Shown here: positions 1-6,470 of the stretch, piece after piece
Layout: every line of letters starts with the position of its first letter
Numbering within the stretch: the first letter of the stretch is position 1
Source: an uncultured Jeotgalicoccus sp.
Lineage (GTDB): Bacteria > Bacillota > Bacilli > Staphylococcales > Salinicoccaceae
Length of the DNA: 28,838 nucleotides
Assembly: GCA_947631305.1 (NCBI GenBank)
Contig: CANRKV010000004.1
Span: 1 to 28,838 of the forward strand
Reading direction: 5' to 3'
The notes under the pieces: model-generated
Databases searched by the model: none
What the model was told of the DNA's origin: nothing
What the model saw: the letters and a program-made list of their open reading frames with translations, nothing else
Position numbers and translations under genes: made by a program

Positions 1-1370
1 TGTACCCACGGTGTTTCGCCAGTAAACTGGTTAATAAATGCAGCGGCAAATGACGCTCCGCCCGGTTTAAAGTCCGCATTAATTAAATCTGCAATGTCGG
101 ATTTTTTTACTCTGTCGTCTTCAAGTTCTGACATAGGCAGGTGCCAGATATCTTCTCCTGTTACTTTACTGCTGATTAAAAGATTATTGATAAACTTTCT
201 GCCCTGATTCGTAAATACGCCGGTACGGTCTTCACCGATTGCCTGTATCACTGCACCAGTCAGTGTTGCAAAGTCCATCATTACTTTCGGTTTATACGTC
301 GTTGATGCGTAGTAAACGGCGTCTGCCAGCACAAGTCTGCCTTCAGCATCCGTATTTGATACTTCAACAGTTTTCCCTGACAGCGACTGATATACATCGT
401 CAGGACGCATACCATTGCCGTCTACCATGTTTTCTGCAAGTGCAAGCACTGCAACGACATGTACCGGCAGCTCCAGTTTAGATATCGCGTCCATCATGCC
501 GACAACGTTTGCTGCACCGCTCATATCGTATTTCATTGAGCGCATGCCTGTACGTGTTTTAAGCGAGTAGCCGCCTGAATCGTAAGTAATTCCTTTACCG
601 ACTAATGCGATTGGTGCGTCGCCTCCTGCATCCGGGTGTTTATATTCAATCGTTACCAGTCTCGGCTTTCTGACAGATGCTTTACCTACTGCTGCCAGCA
701 GTCCGAATCCTTCCTGGACGAGTGTATCGAAGTCTTTCACTTCGCCTTTTATATACGGTCGTTCTTTAAATTGCACTGCCAGTTCATCGGCAAAACTTTC
801 CGGATACAGTAAGTTAGGCGGCATTGTCGCGAAATTTCTCGCAAGTACAATACTGCTGCCAAGTGCTGCTCCGTGGTCGAAACCGGCTTTTACATCTTCT
901 TTTGTTACAAGTGTGACATTCAATTCATCGTGGAACTGCTTTTTATCCGATGTATCATAACCTGTCAGTCCGTGATTGCTTACTGCAGACATCATGCCGA
1001 CTGCATCAGCCACTTCTTCAGGTTCAAAAGCAAATGTATCTAAAATAAACTGAGCTTTGCTGTCTTTTTCCCCGGCCATAAACTGGAATAATTTACCGAC
1101 AGCTTTTTGTACTTTCAGCGCAGTTAACTCACCGCTGTCTCCTAAACCGACGGCAATCACTTTACGGTACTGACGCTGGATTGTCACACCGGTCGTCGTA
1201 ACTTTACCGAATGTATCAGACAGTACATTTGCCGAAATAATTTCTTCAGTTAAACCATTTAATAATGTATCGAGTTCATCAAAATTCTTTAAATCTTTTA
1301 TATTTTCAGGTAAACCGATAACAATTGCCGAATCATCGGCAATATATTTTTCTTCAAATTTAATATTCAA
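1..1370 (-). CDS. pepA: Leucyl aminopeptidase (peptidase family M17), 3' end cut by window edge
   Basis: A cytosolic two-metal exopeptidase that removes N-terminal residues from peptides in intracellular peptide turnover. The reading frame is open from 1370 to the window edge: 456 codons, against about 495-500 for the family, so roughly the last 40 residues are missing. The metal ligands are all visible: K259, D264, D282, D341 and E343, the last two in the NTDAEGR motif. The catalytic pair K271 and R345 is also present. Spacing between these residues matches E. coli PepA with a constant offset of 11. I chose the TTG at 1370 because an AGGGGG ribosome site lies 8 bases upstream and the N-terminus fits. 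That ribosome site overlaps the stop codon of yuiB, so the two genes are co-transcribed and probably translationally coupled. The identification is secure. Confidence 0.95.
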   Translation of the reverse strand, partial: MNIKFEEKYIADDSAIVIGLPENIKDLKNFDELDTLLNGLTEEIISANVLSDTFGKVTTTGVTIQRQYRKVIAVGLGDSGELTALKVQKAVGKLFQFMAGEKDSKAQFILDTFAFEPEEVADAVGMMSAVSNHGLTGYDTSDKKQFHDELNVTLVTKEDVKAGFDHGAALGSSIVLARNFATMPPNLLYPESFADELAVQFKERPYIKGEVKDFDTLVQEGFGLLAAVGKASVRKPRLVTIEYKHPDAGGDAPIALVGKGITYDSGGYSLKTRTGMRSMKYDMSGAANVVGMMDAISKLELPVHVVAVLALAENMVDGNGMRPDDVYQSLSGKTVEVSNTDAEGRLVLADAVYYASTTYKPKVMMDFATLTGAVIQAIGEDRTGVFTNQGRKFINNLLISSKVTGEDIWHLPMSELEDDRVKKSDIADLINADFKPGGASFAAAFINQFTGETPWV

Positions 1371-1382
1371 AATGTGTTCCCC

Positions 1383-1706
1383 CTAAAACATTTGATAACC
1401 TGCTTTTCTTAAGTAGCGTATTGTCATGCCTGCTAAAATAATTCCGATAAAACCGCTGCCTAAAATGACGACATCATATATTGATATTCCGATGATATTC
1501 TCCCATAAAATACCGAATGATTCACCGGGACTTGCTATGTAATCAAATAATGATACGCGTCCGATAATCCATAACACAATTACCGGATAAACATATGCCA
1601 TAATCCAAGTCATCTTCAAAATCATGTTCAGAATAAAACTGATTCCATAAAATAAGACGAAATACAGCAGTACAGAAATAAACAGCTGGACTATATTCAT
1701 TGCCAT
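1383..1706 (-). CDS. yuiB: YuiB-family small membrane protein
   Basis: A 107-residue hydrophobic protein with about three predicted membrane helices: near residues 5-25, 30-45 and 75-95. It resembles B. subtilis YuiB, a protein of unknown function found beside ndh and leucyl aminopeptidase in many Bacilli. A TTG five codons upstream would extend the frame, but that codon lies inside the GGAGG ribosome site. I therefore use the ATG at 1706, 7 bases past GGAGG. The gene lies 68 bases downstream of ndh, and its stop overlaps the pepA ribosome site. The ndh terminator ends exactly at the yuiB ribosome site, leaving no room for an ordinary promoter in between. Function is not known, and neighbourhood alone does not establish a respiratory role. 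Confidence 0.85.
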   Translation of the reverse strand: MAMNIVQLFISVLLYFVLFYGISFILNMILKMTWIMAYVYPVIVLWIIGRVSLFDYIASPGESFGILWENIIGISIYDVVILGSGFIGIILAGMTIRYLRKAGYQMF

Positions 1707-1719
1707 AATTGTTTCCTCC

Positions 1720-1755
1720 AAAAAATAAAAGCATGGGCATTATATATACCCATGC
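1720..1755 (-). terminator. Terminator after ndh, abutting the yuiB ribosome site
   Basis: The arms GCATGGG (1731-1737) and CCCATGC (1749-1755) form a 7-bp stem with an 11-base loop. Read on the minus strand it is followed by TTTTATTTTTT and then directly by GGAGG. It lies between the ndh stop (1774) and yuiB. The stem is short, so partial read-through into yuiB-pepA is plausible. Confidence 0.7.
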
Positions 1756-1773
1756 ATAATGCTGAATTTTAAA

Positions 1774-2985
1774 TTACAGGAATTTTCCTTTTGTTGCACC
1801 TAATACTGCGCCGCCGATTTTCAGAACTGCACGTGTATCGATGACTTTCTTCATGAATGCTGCTGATTTACCTTTGATTTCACGACCGAAAACTACACCG
1901 ATTCCGTCTTTAGCGCCTAGAGAACATACAGTTCCTTTGTCGTCATAAGAGAATGGCTCCATTTTTTCGCCGTTTAAGTTAAGTTTAATATTTTTAGCAG
2001 TATGTTCACCTAATTGCATAGCGATTTGAGCAGTTGTCGGATATGGACGAGCGTTTTCGCCAGTACCATTCATTACAGCTGCAACGTCACCAATTGCAAA
2101 GATATTCGGGTAACCGTCAATTGTTAAATCTTCTTTAACAATAATACGCCCGCGTTTAACGCCTTCAAATGATTCTTCCATCAGACGTGAACCGCGTACA
2201 CCCGCTGTCCATACTACACTTGAAGCTTCAAGCTGAACTTCTTCGTCGTTAACTTTAACAACGAAACCATTTTCATTTGCTGCAACAATTGCAGTACCAA
2301 GCATGAATTCAACTCCGCGTGATTCAAGGAAATCAACTGCATACTGAGTTAATTCATCCGAGAACATCGGCAGCATTGACGGCATTGCTTCTACACACGT
2401 AATCTTAACGTCGTTGTAGTCGATACCGTGTATTTTGCATAGCTCAGGCAATGTTTCAACAAGTTCACCAAGGAATTCTACACCGGTAAATCCTGCTCCG
2501 CCGACAAGAATAGAAAGATCTTTAGGATCTTTTGAAGTTTTGTACTTGATAAAGTTCTGTTCAATTTCTTCGCGAGTCGTTACAGCAGTTTCAGGGCTGA
2601 CGATTGTCGTAGCAAATTCGTCCATTCCTTTAATGCCGAATGATTCACTTTCAAAGCCAAGTGATACAACAAGCGTATCGAATTCGAACTCACCCTGAGT
2701 TGTTTCAACAATCTGCTGGTCGCGGTTAATTTTAGTTACTTCTGCAGGGATAAAACGCACTTTCATGTTATCGACTACTTTAGCAATCGGATAAACACCG
2801 TCTTCCCAGTTCATTGAACCTGCTGCAGTTTCGTGCAGCCAGGTAGATTCATAGTGGTATTCATTTTTATTAATTAAAGTAATGTCCGCTTCCTGGACTC
2901 CAATAATTTTCTGCAGTTTACTGACTGTAGATAAACCTGCATAACCGGCACCAAGTACTAAGACTTTTTTTCTTTCATAGCTCAT
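1774..2985 (-). CDS. ndh: Type II NADH dehydrogenase (NDH-2)
   Basis: A single-subunit, membrane-associated FAD enzyme that passes electrons from NADH to menaquinone without pumping protons. It is 403 residues long, the size of Staphylococcus NDH-2. The FAD-binding GAGYAG motif is at residues 12-17 after a beta strand, and the NAD-binding GGAGFTG motif is at 162-168. A second flavin contact (IFAIGDVAA) lies near 295-305, followed by the quinone-site AQxAxQ pattern (AQIAMQ) near 320. No membrane helix is visible, as expected for a peripheral protein. The ATG at 2985 follows GGAAGGAAA. Upstream lie a candidate promoter and an unusual set of repeated half-sites (3023-3058). Downstream is a terminator. 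The identification is secure. Confidence 0.95.
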   Translation of the reverse strand: MSYERKKVLVLGAGYAGLSTVSKLQKIIGVQEADITLINKNEYHYESTWLHETAAGSMNWEDGVYPIAKVVDNMKVRFIPAEVTKINRDQQIVETTQGEFEFDTLVVSLGFESESFGIKGMDEFATTIVSPETAVTTREEIEQNFIKYKTSKDPKDLSILVGGAGFTGVEFLGELVETLPELCKIHGIDYNDVKITCVEAMPSMLPMFSDELTQYAVDFLESRGVEFMLGTAIVAANENGFVVKVNDEEVQLEASSVVWTAGVRGSRLMEESFEGVKRGRIIVKEDLTIDGYPNIFAIGDVAAVMNGTGENARPYPTTAQIAMQLGEHTAKNIKLNLNGEKMEPFSYDDKGTVCSLGAKDGIGVVFGREIKGKSAAFMKKVIDTRAVLKIGGAVLGATKGKFL

Positions 2986-3022
2986 AATTTATTTTCCTTC
3001 CCAGCGAATATGTTTTATATGT

Positions 3023-3058
3023 TATAAACTGTTATATCAGTTTCTATACCAGTTTATA
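3023..3058. promoter_or_regulatory. Three regularly spaced half-sites over the ndh start region (candidate operator)
   Basis: On the plus strand, TATAAACTG (3023-3031), CAGTTT (3038-3043) and CAGTTTATA (3050-3058) share the core AAACTG/CAGTTT at 12-base intervals. The outer two form a perfect 9-bp inverted repeat. The first and second cores also form one, with a 6-base gap. The block touches the -10 and covers the predicted transcription start of ndh, where a repressor would act. I do not recognise the regulator. Confidence 0.45.
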
Positions 3059-3085
3059 TATTAGCACTAAATGGTAATATTTCAA
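3058..3085 (-). promoter_or_regulatory. Candidate sigma-A promoter of ndh
   Basis: On the minus strand, a TTGAAA -35 (3085-3080) and a TAATAT -10 (3063-3058) are separated by 16 bases. TGC directly before the -10 makes it an extended -10. The predicted start near 3051 leaves a leader of about 65 bases before the ndh ATG. Confidence 0.55.
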
Positions 3086-3100
3086 GCGTTTTCACTAATT

Positions 3101-3460
3101 TTAACAGTCTCCCGGGGCACCGGCATTCGCTTTAGTTCTAAATGACGAACCGCAGCCGCATGACAGGCTTGCATTCGGGTTTTCAATCGTAAAACCGCCG
3201 CCGATAAGCGACTGTTTAAAATCAATTACAGTACCGTCTACGACAGGCAGATCCATTTTGGCAACGAGCATTTTGACACCGTGGAATTCGAATACTTCAT
3301 CCTTGTCCGATGCTTCGCCTTCTGCAGCCATACCGTACGTCAATCCCGTACAGCCCCCGCCTTGAATTTTAAAACGCAGGAAACCTTCCGACATGTCATT
3401 CGCTTCCAGCATATCCTTAACTTCGTACGCTGCACTTTCAGTCAATGTTACTGATGACAT
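3101..3460 (-). CDS. yutM: A-type iron-sulfur carrier, HesB/IscA family (YutM/SufA-like)
   Basis: A small cytosolic protein that carries Fe-S clusters or iron from the SUF machinery to target enzymes. It is 119 residues long, normal for the family. The three conserved cysteines are C37 (GGGCTG) and C101/C103 (the CGCG motif near the C-terminus). An extra cysteine is the last residue, C119. A GTG three codons upstream overlaps the AGGAG ribosome site, so the ATG at 3460 is the better start. It has its own likely promoter just upstream. It lies near yuzB and nfu, while the suf operon is about 20 kb away at the other end of the window. Of the A-type proteins it most resembles the Bacillus YutM/Staphylococcus SufA group. 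Confidence 0.92.
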   Translation of the reverse strand: MSSVTLTESAAYEVKDMLEANDMSEGFLRFKIQGGGCTGLTYGMAAEGEASDKDEVFEFHGVKMLVAKMDLPVVDGTVIDFKQSLIGGGFTIENPNASLSCGCGSSFRTKANAGAPGDC

Positions 3461-3510
3461 AAAAATCACTCCTGTTCTAAATACTTTGTTACAAAAATCT
3501 CAATATCCTA

Positions 3511-3540
3511 ATTATACTACACGAAAAACGTTAGCACCAA
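3511..3540 (-). promoter_or_regulatory. Candidate promoter of the A-type Fe-S carrier gene
   Basis: Minus strand: TTGGTG (3540-3535), an 18-base gap, then a perfect TATAAT (3516-3511). It sits between the yuzB stop and the yutM start, giving a leader of about 45 bases. The -10 is perfect and the -35 is moderate. Confidence 0.5.
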
Positions 3541-3548
3541 CGATGAGT

Positions 3549-3794
3549 TCACTCATCAAATGCCTGATTATTTTTGTCAATCCGTTTATAAGTTTTTTCG
3601 AGAAGCTGCTCATTATTTTTAGCAGCGACGATTTCCCCGTCTACGAGAACGAAAAAACTTTTACTGCACAGACCGCAATTATTTGTGCATTCATAATCGA
3701 CGACATCGATTCCTGGATTTTTATCCAGCTGAGCATACACATCCTGAGTTCCTTTTTGCATATTAGCGTTGCAAAACTCTACAATTGTATACAT
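3549..3794 (-). CDS. yuzB: YuzB-like protein, UPF0349/DUF1450 family
   Basis: An 81-residue soluble protein of unknown function, close in length to B. subtilis YuzB and the staphylococcal UPF0349 proteins (about 78 residues). It has four cysteines: C8 near the N-terminus and C36, C40, C43 in a CxxxCxxC cluster. The cysteine spacing recalls thioredoxin-like ferredoxins. The position between two Fe-S biogenesis genes (nfu upstream, yutM downstream) would suit a metal or redox role. That is inference only. The ATG at 3794 lies 8 bases after a GAGGAG ribosome site, and the nfu terminator lies immediately upstream, so it may be read by read-through or from a weak local promoter. Confidence 0.88.
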   Translation of the reverse strand: MYTIVEFCNANMQKGTQDVYAQLDKNPGIDVVDYECTNNCGLCSKSFFVLVDGEIVAAKNNEQLLEKTYKRIDKNNQAFDE

Positions 3795-3810
3795 TGCTCA
3801 TGCTCCTCAC

Positions 3811-3849
3811 ATAAAAAAATAAAAAAACTAGAGACGTCACGTCTCTAGT
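3811..3849 (-). terminator. Strong terminator after nfu
   Basis: Perfect 11-bp arms, ACTAGAGACGT (3827-3837) and ACGTCTCTAGT (3839-3849), are separated by one base, so in RNA about 9-10 pairs close a small loop. On the minus strand the stem is followed by TTTTTTTATTTTTTT. It lies 7 bases past the nfu stop and just ahead of the yuzB ribosome site. Confidence 0.88.
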
Positions 3850-3855
3850 TGCGAT

Positions 3856-4098
3856 TTAAAACACTTGCTCGATTTCAACAAAACCTGGTACTTCTTCGAG
3901 AAGTGCACGTTCGATACCGGCTTTAAGAGTAATCGTTGAACTTGGGCATGTTCCGCATGCGCCTAGAAGTCTGAGCTTCACAATACCGTCTTCAACATCT
4001 ACGAGTTCAACGTCTCCGCCATCACGCAGAAGGAAGGGACGTAATTTATCTAATACTTCTTCAACTTGTTCATACATTGTATCCTGACTGACTGCCAT
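3856..4098 (-). CDS. nfu: NifU-like Fe-S scaffold/carrier protein (Nfu, YutI)
   Basis: A cytosolic protein that binds a [4Fe-4S] cluster between two subunits and passes it to apo-enzymes such as aconitase. It is 80 residues, consisting only of the NifU C-terminal domain, as is usual in Bacilli. The cluster-binding CxxC is C48-C51 (ACGTCPSS). The upstream LRPFLLRDGGDVELV segment is the family signature. The ATG at 4098 follows a GGAGTG ribosome site. A TATAAT-like box lies about 40 bases upstream but I see no good -35. A strong terminator follows, so it is probably a single-gene transcript. It works with the suf operon and yutM in this window. Confidence 0.93.
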   Translation of the reverse strand: MAVSQDTMYEQVEEVLDKLRPFLLRDGGDVELVDVEDGIVKLRLLGACGTCPSSTITLKAGIERALLEEVPGFVEIEQVF

Positions 4099-4192
4099 TA
4101 TACTTCACTCCAATCAATTTATGAGCATTTTCTATATATAGTACATTATAATAGAAATCCTCTTAAAAATCCATCATTTGAAAGTCCTATTT

Positions 4193-4723
4193 TTACGCCA
4201 GCATAAGCCCCCGCTGTGTTAATGTCTTCGCAAACATGACTGTTAACACTGCGAGTATAACATCCTTAATTAAAAACGGTACGACCGCAGCCATTAATAT
4301 TTCTGTCAGGGACATCGGCGTACCGATTACTGTATTCATAATAAATGAGAAATAAAGCACGCCGCATATAAATATCACACCCATGCCTAAGAGCGTAAAG
4401 GTAATCATCCGTCCGATATGTTCATTGCCGCCGACAGCCGTAATCACTACCCCGGGAATAAAACCGAGCACAAATCCGAACGACGGCGATACGAGGGAAC
4501 CTAAGCCGCCGGCACCTGCAAAGACCGGAATACCGATCAGGCCGATAAATATATATGCTGTAATTGAAATTAAACCCAATTTCTTCCCGAGCAGCATCCC
4601 GGCTAAGAGTACCATCGGCACCTGCAGGGTAAATGGTATGGGACCGAGAGGCACTCTGATTTGTGCACCAACAGCAATCAGTGCAGTAAATAATGCAGCA
4701 AAAACAAGATGTTTAGTTTTCAT
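4193..4723 (-). CDS. bioY: Biotin transporter BioY (ECF substrate-binding S component)
   Basis: The biotin-specific membrane subunit of an energy-coupling-factor transporter. It normally pairs with the shared EcfAA'T module encoded elsewhere, which is not in this window. It is 176 residues with about six hydrophobic helices. Family landmarks are visible: the N-terminal helix LVFAALFTALIAVGAQIRVPLGPIPFTLQ and the conserved QVP-to-MLLGKKLG segment, plus the glycine-rich GAGGLGSLVSPSFGFVLGF segment. The ATG at 4723 is 8 bases from an AGGAG ribosome site. Upstream is a good promoter overlapped by a BirA-type operator, so repression by biotin-loaded BirA is predicted. No biotin synthesis genes are adjacent, which fits biotin uptake. 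Confidence 0.93.
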   Translation of the reverse strand: MKTKHLVFAALFTALIAVGAQIRVPLGPIPFTLQVPMVLLAGMLLGKKLGLISITAYIFIGLIGIPVFAGAGGLGSLVSPSFGFVLGFIPGVVITAVGGNEHIGRMITFTLLGMGVIFICGVLYFSFIMNTVIGTPMSLTEILMAAVVPFLIKDVILAVLTVMFAKTLTQRGLMLA

Positions 4724-4753
4724 ATTATTACTCCTGTAATTTTGATTAGTTAT

Positions 4754-4782
4754 ATCATAACAGGAAAAAACTCTCGTGTTAA
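4754..4782 (-). promoter_or_regulatory. bioY promoter
   Basis: Minus strand: TTAACA -35 (4782-4777), exactly 17 bases, then TATGAT -10 (4759-4754). The start is predicted near 4747, about 25 bases before the bioY ATG. The -35 is part of the left arm (plus-strand view) of the BirA operator, so occupied BirA would block RNA polymerase. Confidence 0.7.
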
Positions 4783-4815
4783 CCTTAAATTATAATCGGT
4801 TAACATGAGAGTTTT
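4767..4815 (-). terminator. Terminator after yutF, with the BirA operator as its inner stem
   Basis: Arms at 4767-4784 and 4798-4815 pair over 18 positions with one G-C to G-U change and a 13-base loop. On the minus strand the stem is followed by TTTTTT, so it ends yutF transcripts 8 bases after the stop. The outer half of each arm (AAAACTCTC/GAGAGTTTT) is terminator-like. The inner half is the biotin operator. Confidence 0.8.
4777..4805. promoter_or_regulatory. BirA (biotin repressor) operator
   Basis: TGTTAACC (4777-4784) and GGTTAACA (4798-4805) form a perfect inverted repeat with a 13-base gap. This is the TGTTAACC-spacer-GGTTAACA pattern known for BirA sites of Gram-positive bacteria, though the usual spacer is a base or two longer. 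It is next to bioY and covers the bioY -35, which makes the assignment strong. Confidence 0.8.
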
Positions 4816-4822
4816 ATTAAAT

Positions 4823-5584
4823 TTATAACGGCCAGTCATAGAGCGTATCAATAACATGTAACGGCGGTATTTTTTTAGTCATTACTTCTGTTTTAGAATG
4901 CACACCTGTACCGACATGAATCGTATCCAGTCCGCCGTTAATTCCCGTTAAAATATCGGTATCGTAATTATCACCAATCATCGCCGCTTCACCCGGCAGC
5001 AAATTTAACCGTGCTAAAGCACCGTCTAAAATATAACGGTTTGGTTTCCCGGTAATAACAGGTTCGACTCCAGTTACTTCACTGACCAGTTTTACGAATG
5101 AACCGTTTCCCGGAGAAAAACCAAAATCAGTTTTAATCTTTATATCAGGATTTGTCGCAAGAAAACGCGCGCCTTCCTGAATCAGCCGACAGGCAGTAAT
5201 AATTTTATCAAACGTAATTGATGTATCGAGCCCCATAACGACCGCATCCGGTGCCGTATCAGTTAATACAATACTGCCATCTTTAGTCAGCGTGTTTTTA
5301 AAACTGTCAGTACCGACTAAATATACCCCCGGTGAACTGAACTCCTGTTCAAGATAGCTTTTCATTGCAGCTGCCGACGTGTAAATATGATTTACTGTCG
5401 TTTTAAAGCCCATTGTTTCAAACTTTTGAAGAATTTCTTCAGGATGCCTCGTCGCATTATTCGTCAGGAACAGATAGGGAATACCCGAGCTGTTTAAACG
5501 GTCGATAAAATTAACAGCACCGTCAATGACCTTGTTGCCGTTAAACATCGTTCCATCAAGATCGATTAAGTATCCTTTATACAT
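4823..5584 (-). CDS. yutF: HAD-superfamily phosphatase, NagD-like subclass IIA (YutF)
   Basis: A cytosolic phosphatase of the haloacid dehalogenase superfamily. The physiological substrate of this subgroup is uncertain; sugar phosphates and nucleotides are typical for NagD relatives. It is about 253 residues. HAD motif I is DLDGT (nucleophile Asp and acid/base Asp near residues 8 and 10). Motif II is the TNN at about 41-43, the motif III lysine lies in TGKPN near 180, and motif IV is GDNYDTDI near 205. Two ATG codons stand in tandem (5587 and 5584); the second gives better spacing from the GGGG-containing ribosome site. Its start overlaps the 3' end of yutE by 8-11 bases, so the two are translationally coupled. 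It ends just ahead of the hairpin at 4767-4815. Confidence 0.9.
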   Translation of the reverse strand: MYKGYLIDLDGTMFNGNKVIDGAVNFIDRLNSSGIPYLFLTNNATRHPEEILQKFETMGFKTTVNHIYTSAAAMKSYLEQEFSSPGVYLVGTDSFKNTLTKDGSIVLTDTAPDAVVMGLDTSITFDKIITACRLIQEGARFLATNPDIKIKTDFGFSPGNGSFVKLVSEVTGVEPVITGKPNRYILDGALARLNLLPGEAAMIGDNYDTDILTGINGGLDTIHVGTGVHSKTEVMTKKIPPLHVIDTLYDWPL

Positions 5585-6005
5585 CATCGTCCCCGCTGAA
5601 TGCCGTTACGGCTTGCGGATCGTTTTTATAAAAGTACTCAATGCTCTCCTTAAAATCTTTATAAGCACTGATGTTCTTTTTAAATTCTGCACGCATTGCT
5701 TCGTGATCCAGTGACTGATAGTTTCTGGTCAGCTCTTTTCTCCACTGCAGCGTATTTTTAAATTTCTCTGCATCATCAGGCCCTATAACTTTTTCCTGAG
5801 CCAGAATATCAATAACATCCTGATAGTTGCCCGGGTCTCTTAAGATAAACGCATCGATAATCATATTGCCGACGTCGACTGTCGCTTCAATAAGCATATG
5901 ACAAGCTCTTTCAAGCGCAAGATTATTATCAGTATCAATCGTTTCTGCCAATCTTTCAATGTAGTCGAGACGCTCGTTTAACAGATTTTTATCTACAAAA
6001 TACAT
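5577..6005 (-). CDS. yutE: DUF86/HepT-like protein (YutE)
   Basis: A 142-residue, mostly alpha-helical protein of the DUF86 family. HepT toxins of the HepT-MntA systems belong to this family and carry an Rx4HxY RNase motif. Here the equivalent segment near residues 89-96 reads RKELTRNY, with Arg in the His position. No MntA nucleotidyltransferase gene is adjacent. It is instead the first gene of a yutE-yutF pair in a conserved housekeeping block. I therefore regard it as a non-toxic family member of unknown function. The ATG at 6005 follows a GAGGTG ribosome site. Its 3' end overlaps yutF. Confidence 0.82.
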   Translation of the reverse strand: MYFVDKNLLNERLDYIERLAETIDTDNNLALERACHMLIEATVDVGNMIIDAFILRDPGNYQDVIDILAQEKVIGPDDAEKFKNTLQWRKELTRNYQSLDHEAMRAEFKKNISAYKDFKESIEYFYKNDPQAVTAFSGDDDV

Positions 6006-6060
6006 TTCTACACCTCATCATTATTATTCTCTCTTATCATATCATATGAATCCGCACGGA

Positions 6061-6097
6061 TAATAAAAAGAGACCGGTCATTATGACCCGGCCTCTT
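6061..6097 (-). terminator. Terminator at the yutD stop codon
   Basis: The arms AAGAGACCGGTCA (6068-6080) and TGACCCGGCCTCTT (6084-6097) pair with one mismatch and one bulge. On the minus strand TTTTTATTA follows. The yutD stop codon (6083-6081) lies in the loop. Confidence 0.78.
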
Positions 6098-6416
6098 CCT
6101 GAACTTCTTCATCAGACTCTTCTGTCTGTTCTTGTAATTCATGTTTTGAAACTTTTCGCAAAATAAAGTACGCACATCCAAAATTGCAGTATTCATTTAA
6201 ATACTCCTCGATGGCATTGACCCTTTTATCCGGTTCCACTTTACGTTTTCCGTTTCTATAAAAACCGGCAAGCCTTAATTTCTCGTAACCGACATCACCG
6301 ACGATGTAATCGTACTTGTTCAGCAGTTCGCTGTATTTTTCAATAAATATTTCTTCATTAAATGCATCGCGGTAATTTTCCACGAGTTCAAAGTTCATAT
6401 GATCAATCGTAATCAT
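6081..6416 (-). CDS. yutD: YutD-like protein (DUF1027)
   Basis: A 111-residue soluble protein of a small Firmicutes family of unknown biochemical role. The core (residues 1-90) contains the recognisable YDYIVGDVGYEKLRLAGFY segment and the later CNFGCAYFILRKV segment. The tail is very acidic (many Glu/Asp/Gln) and probably disordered. A TTG seven codons upstream would extend the frame, but the AAAGGGTG ribosome site lies within that extension, so I use the ATG at 6416. It lies between the predicted lysine transporter gene and yutE, with a terminator at its stop. An extended -10 (TGCTATTAT) is visible about 30 bases upstream, without a clear -35. Confidence 0.85.
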   Translation of the reverse strand: MITIDHMNFELVENYRDAFNEEIFIEKYSELLNKYDYIVGDVGYEKLRLAGFYRNGKRKVEPDKRVNAIEEYLNEYCNFGCAYFILRKVSKHELQEQTEESDEEVQEEAGS

Positions 6417-6470
6417 AGACGCACACCCTTTAATCAAACTGATACATCCATAATAGCATAATATTTACCA

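Noticed and set aside
239..481. A plus-strand 80-codon frame near the left edge
   Set aside because: It is antisense to pepA, whose minus-strand frame is open to the edge with all catalytic residues.
3086..3099. A cre-like TGAAAACGCTTGAA upstream of ndh
   Set aside because: It overlaps the candidate -35 but fails the conserved CA at the 3' end of the cre consensus.
3540..3560. A small hairpin GATGAG/CTCATC at the yuzB stop as a terminator
   Set aside because: The stem is only 6 bp and no U tract follows on either strand.
3393..3848. A 151-codon plus-strand frame across yutM, yuzB and the nfu terminator
   Set aside because: It is antisense to two well-supported genes, crosses a terminator hairpin, and has no family features.
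5577..6005. A HepT-MntA toxin-antitoxin system
   Set aside because: No nucleotidyltransferase partner is adjacent and the RNase motif His is replaced by Arg.
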